Shown here: positions 1 to 6,797 of the stretch, in pieces
Layout: each line of letters starts with the position of its first letter
Numbering within the stretch: position 1 is the stretch's first letter
Origin: Acidimicrobiaceae bacterium
Lineage (GTDB): Bacteria; Actinomycetota; Acidimicrobiia; Acidimicrobiales; Bog-793
Length of the DNA: 8,435 nucleotides
NCBI GenBank assembly: GCA_027459565.1
Contig: DAIDIA010000239.1
Coordinates: 1 to 8,435, forward strand
Direction of reading: 5' to 3'
Notes under the pieces: generated by a model
Told to the model about the DNA's origin: nothing
What the model saw: the letters and a program-made list of their open reading frames with translations, nothing else
The model's database searches: none
Translations under genes and position numbers: made by a program

Positions 1-743
1 TGGAACGACTGCAAATGCACGAGATCACAATCAGTGGTTGGGCGCTGCGCGAGGGTCTCATTCTTCGAACAATTGCCGAGCACGACCCGACGGATTTCGG
101 TGACGACCCGAGAAGTATCCGTCGGAGTTCCGTACTTTCGCTCTGCCATAGATGCAACTGGAATCGTGTACACAGTTCGAAAGTTGCCGAACTTGCAACA
201 CAGATATTTGATGGAATGGCGAACCGTCACGATATGTCAGAGAGAGAGCGCGAGCTGCTCGAGTTCGGCGCCCTCATGCACGACATAGGTGAACACATCA
301 GTCGAACCAATCATGATCGTCACAGCGCGTACCTGATCAGCAACGGGGACCTTCGCGGATTCACGCCGAAGGAGATAAGAATGCTGACCCTTCTTGCGCG
401 GTTTCACCTGCGCGGAAGCGAAAAGTCGGTTGCGAAGGACCCATTGTTAACAAGCGCTGATCTCGAACATCTGTTGAAGCTCATCGGTATTCTCCGCGTT
501 GCGGACGCGTTGGATGCTTCGCACAGCGGGGAGGTCTCGAACGTAGGGGTTACCGAGCACTCGAATCGTCGGATCGTGTTCTCACTGACGGTCAAGAACG
601 ATGCCGAACTGGAACTCTGGTCGATGCATCGCAAGATGCAACTCTTCGAGCGCGTCTTCGAGGTGACGTGCGACACCGAACTCGAACGATCGCGGATCAG
701 CGCGTTGACGGCACTCAACGCGAGCGAGATCGGATTGAGCTGA
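1..743 (+). CDS. Ppx/GppA-type phosphatase, C-terminal part (5' end outside window)
   Basis: The frame is open from base 3 to the stop at 741-743, and the codons before the first ATG (base 15) continue the protein, so the gene starts upstream of the window. The first visible residues (ITISGWALREGLIL) match the end of the actin-like phosphatase domain of exopolyphosphatase/guanosine-pentaphosphatase proteins, where an xSxxxLREGxL segment closes the domain. The rest is the all-helical HD-type C-terminal domain: an HSSKVAELA helix, ALMHDIGEHIS (HD pair), DRHSAYLI, then FHLRG and a helix with LRVADALDAS. Known members hydrolyse inorganic polyphosphate or pppGpp in the cytosol; this fragment cannot say which. 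The end converges on the membrane gene at 757 with 13 bp between stops. A stand-alone HD protein starting at base 15 is the alternative, but the LREG segment argues against it. Confidence 0.85.
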   Translation, partial: ERLQMHEITISGWALREGLILRTIAEHDPTDFGDDPRSIRRSSVLSLCHRCNWNRVHSSKVAELATQIFDGMANRHDMSERERELLEFGALMHDIGEHISRTNHDRHSAYLISNGDLRGFTPKEIRMLTLLARFHLRGSEKSVAKDPLLTSADLEHLLKLIGILRVADALDASHSGEVSNVGVTEHSNRRIVFSLTVKNDAELELWSMHRKMQLFERVFEVTCDTELERSRISALTALNASEIGLS

Positions 744-756
744 GCGCTGAGAAGGC

Positions 757-1845
757 TCAGGGAATAGGGGAATCGCCCTCATCGAGCGGCTGCGCGTCGA
801 TCGGCATCTTGAACAGAGCCCTGCGCCGCTCCTCGAAACCTGCCCCACGCTGAACCCTGAGCGAGATATAGCAGATCGCGCCGACAGGAATCGGAAGCCA
901 GAAATTTACAAGCCGCCAGCCAAGAACGGCAAGCGTTGCGACCTTGTTCTGGACACCGAAACTGACAAGGAGGCCGATCGAGGAGGCCTCGACGAACCCG
1001 AGCCCACCGGGGGTAATGGGAATGACCGCAAGCACGTTTGCGATTCCGTAGGCGGCAAACAGCTCGAAGGGATCGACAAAGCGATGGAAGGCCGCGAGGA
1101 ACGCCATGAGGGAGGCGGCATCCAGGATCCAGTTCAATGCGGCCCAGAGAATTGCCTCCTTGAGCTGTTGTGGATCCTTGCCAAGCTCCCTCAGAAGGAC
1201 GCCGATGTGTCTCACAACCTCTTCCAGTCGGTCTTCGTTGATACGCGGAATACGTCTGGTGAAGGATCGAACCAATCGAGCGGCAGACTCCTCACCGATG
1301 GTGAACGCATAGACGAGCGCTGCCATGGCAAGAATTGCGAGCATTCCGACAAGGGCAACGATGATGTAGATGCGGTGCACGCCCGCCAACGGAATCGATA
1401 TCAGCAGGGAGATCCAGACCATGATGTTCAAAACGATTGCCGAACCCATTCCTTGCGTTGCCATCGCGAATCCGACCTGGGTGCCGCTCATGCCATATGA
1501 GGTAAAGAGTCGATAGCCGAGCCCAGCGCTTCCTGCTGTACCTCCAGGCACAACGTGGGCGACCGCCGTTGTAGCGAGGTCGATCCGGAAGATGGTATTG
1601 AGGTTCGGGGCATTTCTCGGAAGGACTGTCCGGCTCAGCAGCGCGTAACAGAAGAGCGCCAGGCCCTCAAGAGCGATTCCCGCGAGGAGCCAAAGAATGT
1701 TGATGCTCGCAAGAAGCGAAAGGGACTTACTTGCGACAACGAGACGGGGAATGACCAGATATTCGATGATGAGCAAGACGGCGAAAATGAGAAAACCTCG
1801 TCGCAGACGATGTTTCGTGGCAGCGCCCCACTTGTTTCGGCTCAT
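757..1845 (-). CDS. UPF0104 / lysyl-PG-synthase TM-region (flippase-like) membrane protein
   Basis: A 362-residue polytopic membrane protein with about eight hydrophobic segments, near residues 17-35, 45-70, 90-105, 125-150, 158-182, 230-250, 262-295 and 303-330. Family signatures are AHVVPGGTAGSAGLGYRLF (about 96-114) and the second half-repeat VIPITPGGLGFVEAS (about 274-288), typical of the transmembrane domain shared by MprF and the YbhN/UPF0104 proteins. No cytosolic aminoacyl-transferase domain follows, so it is not a lysyl-PG synthase; the C-terminus is a short charged tail. Stand-alone members are thought to move or help assemble lipids or lipid-linked sugars, but the substrate is unknown here. 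A lipid-glycosylation gene (3155-3892) is close by on the other strand. The ATG at 1845 has only a weak GGA upstream. Confidence 0.8.
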   Translation of the reverse strand: MSRNKWGAATKHRLRRGFLIFAVLLIIEYLVIPRLVVASKSLSLLASINILWLLAGIALEGLALFCYALLSRTVLPRNAPNLNTIFRIDLATTAVAHVVPGGTAGSAGLGYRLFTSYGMSGTQVGFAMATQGMGSAIVLNIMVWISLLISIPLAGVHRIYIIVALVGMLAILAMAALVYAFTIGEESAARLVRSFTRRIPRINEDRLEEVVRHIGVLLRELGKDPQQLKEAILWAALNWILDAASLMAFLAAFHRFVDPFELFAAYGIANVLAVIPITPGGLGFVEASSIGLLVSFGVQNKVATLAVLGWRLVNFWLPIPVGAICYISLRVQRGAGFEERRRALFKMPIDAQPLDEGDSPIP

Positions 1846-2030
1846 CGAGGTCCAACTGTGTGCGCCATTTCACCATGCTTGCACGACTTTTCGGTGATTA
1901 GGTGAACCTTTGCGAGAGTCATTTCGGCAATCCGTGGCAAAAGGCCCATCGCCACTAAAATGTGTGGCATCTTTCCTTTGATCGACCAATGCGTGCCAGC
2001 AACGGTTGAAGATACCAGAGAGGCAAATCG
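1846..2030. promoter_or_regulatory. Divergent intergenic region between flippase-like and AI-2E-type genes
   Basis: This 185-bp spacer separates two genes read away from each other, so it must hold at least the promoter of the 2031-3892 operon and probably that of the gene ending at 757. A TAAAAT at 1956-1961 is a good -10-like hexamer for the rightward operon, but no convincing -35 lies 16-18 bp upstream. Near its right end AGAGAGG (2017-2023) acts as ribosome-binding site for the ATG at 2031. No RNA gene or operator palindrome was seen. Confidence 0.4.
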
Positions 2031-3140
2031 ATGCCGAGAGAGATGAAGGATTCACGCTCCCTAGAGCGCGTCGTCGTTCTCATCGCGCTCAAGGTGCTTG
2101 GCATCACCTTTGCCGCCGGAATCTTGGTCTTTCTCGCCTGGCGCCTTCGATTGATTCTTTTGTTGGTCTTGATTTCACTCTTCATCGCTGCACTTTTGAA
2201 CCCCGCAGTATCACTCCTGACCAAGCGCGGGATACGCAGAACCGCGGCTGTCATGATTGTCTATGTTCTATTGCTCATCGTGATGTTCGGACTTGGTTAC
2301 ACGTTCTTCAATACAGTGATCACTCAGGCAACGCATTTTGCGCACGAACTCCCTAGTCTTGTTCGCGAAACACAGAACGGACAAGGTACCGTCGGGCATC
2401 TGATTGCGCGGTTCCATCTTGCGAGTTATTTCGCAAGTCATTCGTCGGCACTCGCGAGTTATGTTGCAAAGCTTGGAAAGCCGGCGCTTGCCGTCGGCAA
2501 GACCGTCCTCAGCGGATTCACAAGTGTGATAACGGTAATGTTCCTGTCATTCTTCGTCCTCCTGGAGGCACCACGGATCGTCGCAGGGCTCTTACGTCTG
2601 TTTCGCGCTGATCGCGCAGCAGACGTGCGGCGGATTCTCTATCTCATGACCAAGCAGGTAACAGGATTCATGCTTGGAAATTTCGCGACGTCGGTAATCG
2701 CGGGAATTGTCTCATACGTTGCACTCATTGCAACAGGAGTGCCCTTCGCAAGCGTGCTTGCGATCTGGACCGCGCTTGTTGACTTTCTTCCGCTTGTCGG
2801 CGGCCTCCTTGCAGGCGTCCCGGTGGTGGGGGTCGCATTCTTGCATTCGGTTCCGGCAGGGGTTGTAACGCTGATTGTCTTTCTGATCTACCAGCAGATA
2901 GAGAACCATATTCTCAATCCGTTGATTATCTCGAAGACACTGAGGCTTAATCCACTCTGGGTGCTCCTGTCCGTTATTATCGGCGCTGAGACCGGTGCAA
3001 TCGTAGGATCCACCTTCGGCGCGATCTGCGGTGCGATCTTTGCGCTACCAGCCGCAGGAGCAATCCAGGTCTTGCTGCGCGAGCTCTCCTCGAGGGGATA
3101 TTTGATGCGCCGAGACCCCTCTACCCTCTCTGACTCCTGA
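2031..3140 (+). CDS. AI-2E family (UPF0118/PerM) membrane transporter
   Basis: A 369-residue inner-membrane protein, the usual length for this family. Hydrophobic segments occur around residues 13-35, 38-58, 70-95, 158-178, 215-240, 240-275, 275-290 and 305-345, with the family's soluble stretch (about 96-155) between the third and fourth. The hallmark C-terminal signature is present: DFLPLVGGLLAGVPVV (about 251-266), then YQQIENHILNPLI (about 287-299). The family includes the E. coli TqsA autoinducer-2 exporter and Na+/H+ antiporters, so the real substrate cannot be inferred from the fold. ATG 2031 is preferred over the in-frame ATG at 2043 because AGAGAGG ends 7 nt before it. The stop lies 14 bp before the next gene on the same strand, so the two are probably co-transcribed. 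Confidence 0.88.
   Translation: MPREMKDSRSLERVVVLIALKVLGITFAAGILVFLAWRLRLILLLVLISLFIAALLNPAVSLLTKRGIRRTAAVMIVYVLLLIVMFGLGYTFFNTVITQATHFAHELPSLVRETQNGQGTVGHLIARFHLASYFASHSSALASYVAKLGKPALAVGKTVLSGFTSVITVMFLSFFVLLEAPRIVAGLLRLFRADRAADVRRILYLMTKQVTGFMLGNFATSVIAGIVSYVALIATGVPFASVLAIWTALVDFLPLVGGLLAGVPVVGVAFLHSVPAGVVTLIVFLIYQQIENHILNPLIISKTLRLNPLWVLLSVIIGAETGAIVGSTFGAICGAIFALPAAGAIQVLLRELSSRGYLMRRDPSTLSDS
2418..2437 (+). repeat. 7-bp perfect inverted repeat inside the AI-2E-type gene
   Basis: CTTGCGA at 2418-2424 and TCGCAAG at 2431-2437 are perfect reverse complements around a 6-nt loop. The 5' part partly recurs at 2452-2467 (GCGAGTTATGTTGCAA-like), giving a matching protein repeat LASYFA...LASYVA. 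It lies in the variable soluble region of the permease, so duplication of a short segment is a simple explanation. Confidence 0.5.
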
Positions 3141-3154
3141 GAACAGCAAGGCTA

Positions 3155-3892
3155 GTGTTGACCTCCGTGCGAACCCTTGTTGTGCTGCCGACCTATAACG
3201 AGAGTACGAATATTGATGCGGTGCTTCGTGCGGTCAGAACGAATCTTCCCGAAGCAGATATCCTGGTGGTTGATGATTCAAGTCCTGACGGTACGGCCGT
3301 TATTGCCAGACATCTCGGTGACGAGCTTGGCTCGATAGGGGTGTTGGTTCGTCCGGAGAAGCAAGGGCTGGGTCCTGCGTATCTTGAGGGATTTCGCTGG
3401 GGGCTTGACCGCGGGTTTGAGGCGTTTGTCGAGATGGACTCAGATTTCTCCCACGACCCCTCGTCGCTTCCGTCATTGATTCGACCGATGACCGAGGGGG
3501 CCGATCTCGTGATCGGATCGCGTTATGTCCCGGGTGGCTCGATCCCAGACTGGAAGCTCTCGCGCCGTATGTTGTCGCGCTTTGGCAACCTCTACGCGAA
3601 ATGGATGCTCGACCTCGGAGTCGAGGATTCCACAGCTGGTTTTCGCGTGTATTCGGAACGAATCCTCAGAAAGATCGACCTCGATTCCGTAACTGCCAGC
3701 GGTTATGGGTTCCAGATCGAAATGACCTTCCGAGCGAAACAGGCTGGAGCGACGGTCCGGGAGGTACCCATCCGGTTTGTAGATCGCGTCAATGGTGAGT
3801 CAAAGATGTCGTCCTCCGTCGTTACCGAGGCGCTTGCCCTGGTGACGAGATGGGGCCTGCGTCGTATCTTTTTGAGCCGGAGTTCTCGCTAG
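3155..3892 (+). CDS. Polyprenol-phosphate mannose synthase (GT2 glycosyltransferase)
   Basis: A 245-residue GT-A fold enzyme of glycosyltransferase family 2, of the dolichol-phosphate-mannose-synthase type, which transfers mannose from GDP-mannose to a polyprenyl phosphate on the inner face of the membrane. Visible motifs are VVLPTYNE (9-16) for nucleotide binding, VVDDSSPDGT (38-47), the metal-binding DSD in EMDSDFSH (95-97), VIGSRYVPGG (119-128), TAGFR (160-164), GYGFQIEM (183-190) and GESKMS (214-219). There is no C-terminal membrane domain and no GtrA partner, so it is the short soluble type. The GTG at 3155 gives the usual N-terminus; TTG 3158 is also possible, and the upstream ribosome-binding site is weak (AAGG near 3148). 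It sits 14 bp after the permease gene. Sequence style resembles actinobacterial Ppm catalytic domains; another polyprenyl-phosphate hexosyltransferase cannot be excluded. Confidence 0.87.
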   Translation: MLTSVRTLVVLPTYNESTNIDAVLRAVRTNLPEADILVVDDSSPDGTAVIARHLGDELGSIGVLVRPEKQGLGPAYLEGFRWGLDRGFEAFVEMDSDFSHDPSSLPSLIRPMTEGADLVIGSRYVPGGSIPDWKLSRRMLSRFGNLYAKWMLDLGVEDSTAGFRVYSERILRKIDLDSVTASGYGFQIEMTFRAKQAGATVREVPIRFVDRVNGESKMSSSVVTEALALVTRWGLRRIFLSRSSR

Positions 3893-3901
3893 CGTTGCGA
3901 G

Positions 3902-5185
3902 TTAAGGTCGCACGAGGACTGCGAGCATCGCCTGGAGTTTGAGCTGGGTCTCAGCAAATTCAGCTTTCGGATCCGAGTCAACCACGATTCCGACACCAGC
4001 GAGCATGCGCGCCCTGTTTCCGTCGACCATTGCTGACCGAATACCAATCCACCACTCGCCATCGCCGCTCGCGTCGGTATATCCCACCAACCCGGCATAG
4101 AGGTCACGTTTGACACCTTCGTGGTCTTCTATGAAGCGCTTTGCGTCGGCGCGCGGCGTGCCGCAGACGGCGGGCGACGGGTGAAGCCTGCTGGCAATTT
4201 CAAGCGAGCCGATTGCGGGATCGATGTGCTCCGCGGTTATCGTCGTCGCGAGGTGGACGACATTTCTCAGCTCGAGGATATGGGGGCTGTCGGGTGCATG
4301 CACCTGATCGGCGAGTTCCCGAAGACTCTCGTGGATCGCATCGACTACGTATTGGTGCTCCCGCCGCTCCTTGGGTGAGGCCATCAGCGCGTGAGCGAGC
4401 TTCCGGTCCTCGTCAGGATCGCCACTTCTCGCCATCGTTCCAGCGAGCGGCGTCGATGCGGAAGTGGACCCCTCTTTCCGCACCAGCAGCTCCGGCGTCG
4501 CCCCGATGAATCCGTGAATCGCAAATGAAAGACACGATGGATGCAGGGCGCGTAAACGGCCGAGGAGTTCATGTTGAAGAAATGGACGATCGGCCTCGAC
4601 CACTACCTCTCGCGCCAGAACTACCTTCTGTAAAAGGCCCCGTTCAATGGCTCCAATAGCCTCGGCGATCTTCTCGCGGAACTGGGCATGGCCCATGACC
4701 GGATCAAGCGAGAAGTGTTCCGGCGATTTGGTCCCCAAGAAATCCGGCTCTTGCGCGGCCTCGGTGACCAGATTCCGATCGATAGTCTCTTGGAGGTTCT
4801 CTTGCGTACCGACGAAGATCGCATACGGCGGTATCCCTGTGCGGTTGACGACCGTGATCTCTGCCACCGTAAGGACCACGGGTGATTCGAGATCGTAGGG
4901 AAGAGCTGCCACGACTATGGGATGGTGCTCGCACTCTCGAGACCTCGATTCGATGTCCTTGAGGATGCCCGAAACCAGCGAGGGGTCCTCGGCAAGACCG
5001 GAAGGAAGTCTGAATTCCCGCGCGCTCCCAAGTGTAAATATTGCCAATCCATCGCGTTCGATTACGCATCCGGATCGGTATGCGATTGTGCGAGCCGAAA
5101 CAAGGTAGTCCTCGTCGACCCGTTGTGTCTGCATGACGAGCGAGTCGCGACAATCTTGTGAATCGACCATATCTGGATTCTTCAT
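3902..5185 (-). CDS. menF: Isochorismate synthase
   Basis: A 427-residue chorismate-utilising enzyme of the MenF/EntC/DhbC type, converting chorismate to isochorismate, the first committed step of classical menaquinone synthesis. The general-base lysine is in LLQKVVLARE (Lys187) and the general-acid glutamate in GATPELL (Glu232), the positions of K147/E197 in E. coli EntC. Other signatures are PLAGTMARSG (246-255), SPKERREHQYVVDAI (270-284), ELRNVVHLAT (305-314), RLHPSPAVCGTPR (333-345), LYAGLVGY (362-369), GDGEWWIGIR (374-383) and AGVGIV (396-401). It starts inside the stop of menG (ATGA, 5185-5182), so translation is probably coupled. An isochorismate synthase for a siderophore would look alike; coupling to menG favours menaquinone. 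menD, menH, menC, menE, menB and menA are not in this window. Confidence 0.92.
   Translation of the reverse strand: MKNPDMVDSQDCRDSLVMQTQRVDEDYLVSARTIAYRSGCVIERDGLAIFTLGSAREFRLPSGLAEDPSLVSGILKDIESRSRECEHHPIVVAALPYDLESPVVLTVAEITVVNRTGIPPYAIFVGTQENLQETIDRNLVTEAAQEPDFLGTKSPEHFSLDPVMGHAQFREKIAEAIGAIERGLLQKVVLAREVVVEADRPFLQHELLGRLRALHPSCLSFAIHGFIGATPELLVRKEGSTSASTPLAGTMARSGDPDEDRKLAHALMASPKERREHQYVVDAIHESLRELADQVHAPDSPHILELRNVVHLATTITAEHIDPAIGSLEIASRLHPSPAVCGTPRADAKRFIEDHEGVKRDLYAGLVGYTDASGDGEWWIGIRSAMVDGNRARMLAGVGIVVDSDPKAEFAETQLKLQAMLAVLVRP
5182..5185 (-). promoter_or_regulatory. ATGA stop/start overlap coupling menG and menF
   Basis: On the minus strand the TGA stop of menG (5184-5182) overlaps the ATG of menF (5185-5183). 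There is no strong Shine-Dalgarno at the usual distance, only a purine-rich GAGAAGAGA stretch in the end of menG. This is the classic arrangement for re-initiation by ribosomes finishing the upstream gene and supports choosing ATG 5185 over the in-frame ATG at 5170. Confidence 0.75.
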
Positions 5186-5886
5186 CTCTGGTCACGTCTC
5201 TTCTCGGCAATGATGATCTGAGCGAGTCCTCCCTGCAATCTTTCGAATCTGACAGCTGTGAACCCCGACGAGACCAGCATTTCTCGCATCTCATTCGCAC
5301 CCGGAAGATATGCAACGGACCTGGGAAGGTACCGGTACGCCGCTGCATCACTGAAGAGCGCACCGATCAATGGGACAACTCTGTTGAACCAGATTCCGTG
5401 ACCGAATCGAACAATTGGATTGCTTGGCTGGTCGACTTCGAGGATAACGAAGCGACCCCCTGGCACGAGAATACGAGCCACCTCTTGAAAGACCCTCTTC
5501 GGCTCCGTGAAGTTCCTCAACGCGAATCCAGAGATTACGCCGTCGATCGTCCCCTGCGATATTGGAAGTGAGTGGGCATCCGCCTCAATGACCGGAGCGT
5601 GAATTGTCCGGGCAGCCAGAAGCATTGCAAACGACAGATCCACTCCGATGCAGGGATGGCCAGCCCGAGTCATCTCCCGCAGGAAATCGCCCGTCCCACA
5701 GCCCAGATCCAGCACTAGCGAATCGCGTTCCAAACCGAGCCGCGATACGGCTCGTTGGCGCCAACCATGATCGAGCCCAAGGGTAATGAGACGATTGACA
5801 AGATCGTAACGCTGCGCAATCGCGTCAAACATCGTGCGCACGAAATCCGTCTTGTCCTCTGGAGTGGGGAGGCCTTGGCTATCCAT
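5182..5886 (-). CDS. menG: Demethylmenaquinone methyltransferase (UbiE/MenG family)
   Basis: A 234-residue SAM-dependent class I methyltransferase that C-methylates demethylmenaquinone in the last step of menaquinone synthesis. Family signatures: MFDAIAQRYDLVN (19-31), HGWRQRAV (40-47), SAM-binding motif I VLDLGCGTGDF (58-68), GVDLS (81-85), FALRNF (121-126), LVPGGRFVILEVDQPSNP (140-157), and the UbiE-specific VVPLIGALFSDAAAYRYLPRS (170-190) with GG near the C-terminus (219-220). ATG 5886 gives the usual length; the frame could extend to a TTG at 5988, but those 34 extra residues do not resemble the family, and a GTG at 5889 is also possible. It is followed by menF with a 4-bp overlap. No ubiquinone genes are present and menF is adjacent, so the menaquinone role is preferred over ubiquinone. 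Confidence 0.9.
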   Translation of the reverse strand: MDSQGLPTPEDKTDFVRTMFDAIAQRYDLVNRLITLGLDHGWRQRAVSRLGLERDSLVLDLGCGTGDFLREMTRAGHPCIGVDLSFAMLLAARTIHAPVIEADAHSLPISQGTIDGVISGFALRNFTEPKRVFQEVARILVPGGRFVILEVDQPSNPIVRFGHGIWFNRVVPLIGALFSDAAAYRYLPRSVAYLPGANEMREMLVSSGFTAVRFERLQGGLAQIIIAEKRRDQR

Positions 5887-6272
5887 CACGACTCGAAGGT
5901 CACCGAGTGGGGTTTGTATGAAACTGGCACCATGAAGCCGTTCACCGAATGCCCATTGGGAACGACGCCAGAGAACGGCCCCGCACAATAAATCCCAGAT
6001 TTCTGCACGAGTTCGAAGACCGCTTGAAAGGTCGTGTCTTGCCTGCGTGCATGGCCATGATCGTGCAAGGCTAGCGGGAGTCTTAACTTCGATCGCATTC
6101 GGACTGCTCGGTTCCGAGGCTGTGACCCCGAATCGCCTTGGCTGAGGTCACTCTGGTTGTCGAGTCGAATCTCCGAAACTGCAGTGCGACTGGCGGCAAC
6201 GGAGACCATCGAAAGAGAGCGCGCATCATTGTTAGGCAGAGAGTCGTCACTCGAATTGCGCGGACGAGGAGG
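5887..6272. other. 386-bp stretch without a convincing gene, upstream of menG
   Basis: No recognisable protein, tRNA or other RNA was found between the end of the Rieske gene and menG. On the minus strand a 107-codon ATG frame (6209-5886) ends in TGATG, its stop overlapping the menG ATG by one base. Its predicted product (rich in Ser, Arg and Val) resembles nothing I know, and it has no Shine-Dalgarno, so it may be chance. The promoter of menG-menF must lie in or upstream of this stretch. A TATTGT near 5986-5991 (minus strand) is a poor -10 candidate without a -35. Confidence 0.45.
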
Positions 6273-6617
6273 CTAAGGAGCTGGAGGACTCGAGACGGGC
6301 TCAGGGTCGACGTAGATTACATCCGCCTCGACCACGACGCGATAGCTCTTGATGTCGGAAGCGTAGAGATCGAGGCTCTTCCCGGTCGCAAGAACGAATC
6401 GCGCTCGATGCCACGGACAGACGATGTTGCCGTCAACGATGTCACCGCGATGGATCTGGCTACCCATGTGCGAGCAGCTGTTTTCCAAAGCATAGAAACG
6501 CTCTCCATCACTGACGACACAGATTTCTTCACGGGAGATCTTCACAATGAGATGGCCCTTTGCGGCAAAGTCAGTGATCGTTCCCGCACGCAGTAGCTCA
6601 GCCATTCCCTTTTCCAT
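6273..6617 (-). CDS. Small Rieske [2Fe-2S] ferredoxin
   Basis: A 114-residue single-domain protein, the size of Rieske ferredoxins such as BphF/CarAc-type carriers or NirD. The cluster motif is complete: Cys48-Ser-His50 and Cys67-Pro-Trp-His70, i.e. CxH-x16-CxxH, followed by the usual FxxxTGKSLDLY segment; the C-terminus is a Pro-rich tail. There is no signal peptide or membrane helix, so it is cytosolic. Such proteins pass single electrons from a reductase to an oxygenase, or serve as the small subunit of nitrite reductase; no nitrite reductase or ring-hydroxylating oxygenase large subunit is in view. ATG 6605 (MAELLRAG) is an alternative start closer to family N-termini; neither start has a well-spaced Shine-Dalgarno. 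It faces away from the two PqqC-like genes across about 180 bp, which suggests it may serve them. Confidence 0.88.
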   Translation of the reverse strand: MEKGMAELLRAGTITDFAAKGHLIVKISREEICVVSDGERFYALENSCSHMGSQIHRGDIVDGNIVCPWHRARFVLATGKSLDLYASDIKSYRVVVEADVIYVDPEPVSSPPAP

Positions 6618-6659
6618 TCGCGTCGTCGTGCGATGTTAGCGCCGTGCTTGACCAAGAAT

Positions 6660-6668
6660 TGTGGATAA
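6660..6668 (-). promoter_or_regulatory. Single DnaA-box consensus 9-mer
   Basis: TGTGGATAA on the plus strand is the exact reverse complement of TTATCCACA, the strongest E. coli DnaA box. It stands alone: no second box, AT-rich unwinding element, dnaA or dnaN gene is in the window, so it is not an origin. A single intergenic box could be a regulatory DnaA site or a chance match (expected well under one per window). Confidence 0.25.
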
Positions 6669-6787
6669 CGCTCCCTCCAAGGTGGCGAAACCGGGAAAGT
6701 TGCGTCTAGGGTCAGCAAAAGATACCTGTGCGGAAATTGCCCGGTACACGCCGCCGAGCAGGTCGCAAAGACCCTTGATTGCCAATT

Positions 6788-6792
6788 GGAGG
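6788..6792 (+). promoter_or_regulatory. Ribosome-binding site setting the start at 6798
   Basis: GGAGG at 6788-6792 lies 5 nt before ATG 6798. The frame is open to a TTG at 6786, but that codon abuts the Shine-Dalgarno itself, so ATG 6798 is the real start. Confidence 0.8.
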
Positions 6793-6797
6793 ACCTG

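Larger units (their letters stand above)
6618..6797. promoter_or_regulatory. Divergent spacer between Rieske gene and PqqC-like operon
   Basis: This 180-bp spacer must carry the promoter of the rightward operon and possibly that of the Rieske gene. I found no promoter hexamer pair with good spacing: TTGACC (6648-6653) and TTGCGT (6700-6705) lack a matching -10. The spacer holds a perfect 9-bp DnaA-box consensus (6660-6668), a small hairpin GGTC/GACC (6761-6764, 6770-6773), an 8-bp palindrome CCAATTGG (6782-6789) and GGAGG (6788-6792) as ribosome-binding site. Confidence 0.4.

Noticed and set aside
747..760. CTGAG/CTCAG hairpin between two convergent genes as a terminator
   Set aside because: The stem is only 5 bp, there is no U-run on either strand, and it overlaps the stop of the minus-strand gene.
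1084..1500. 138-codon plus-strand frame opposite the flippase-like gene
   Set aside because: The product is highly charged and low in structure, typical of the complement of a membrane-protein gene; the minus-strand gene is well supported.
3885..3901. CTCGC/GCGAG hairpin between the mannosyltransferase and menF stops as a bidirectional terminator
   Set aside because: It has a 5-bp stem, a 7-nt loop and no U-tract; it is too weak to call.
5887..5988. 34-residue N-terminal extension of menG from TTG 5988
   Set aside because: The start codon is rare, there is no Shine-Dalgarno, and the residues are unlike UbiE/MenG N-termini; ATG 5886 gives the usual length.
6138..6596. 152-codon plus-strand frame opposite the Rieske gene
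   Set aside because: It is antisense to a protein with a complete Rieske motif, and its product has no recognisable features.
6648..6676. TTGACC as the -35 of the rightward operon
   Set aside because: There is no acceptable -10 hexamer 16-18 bp downstream.
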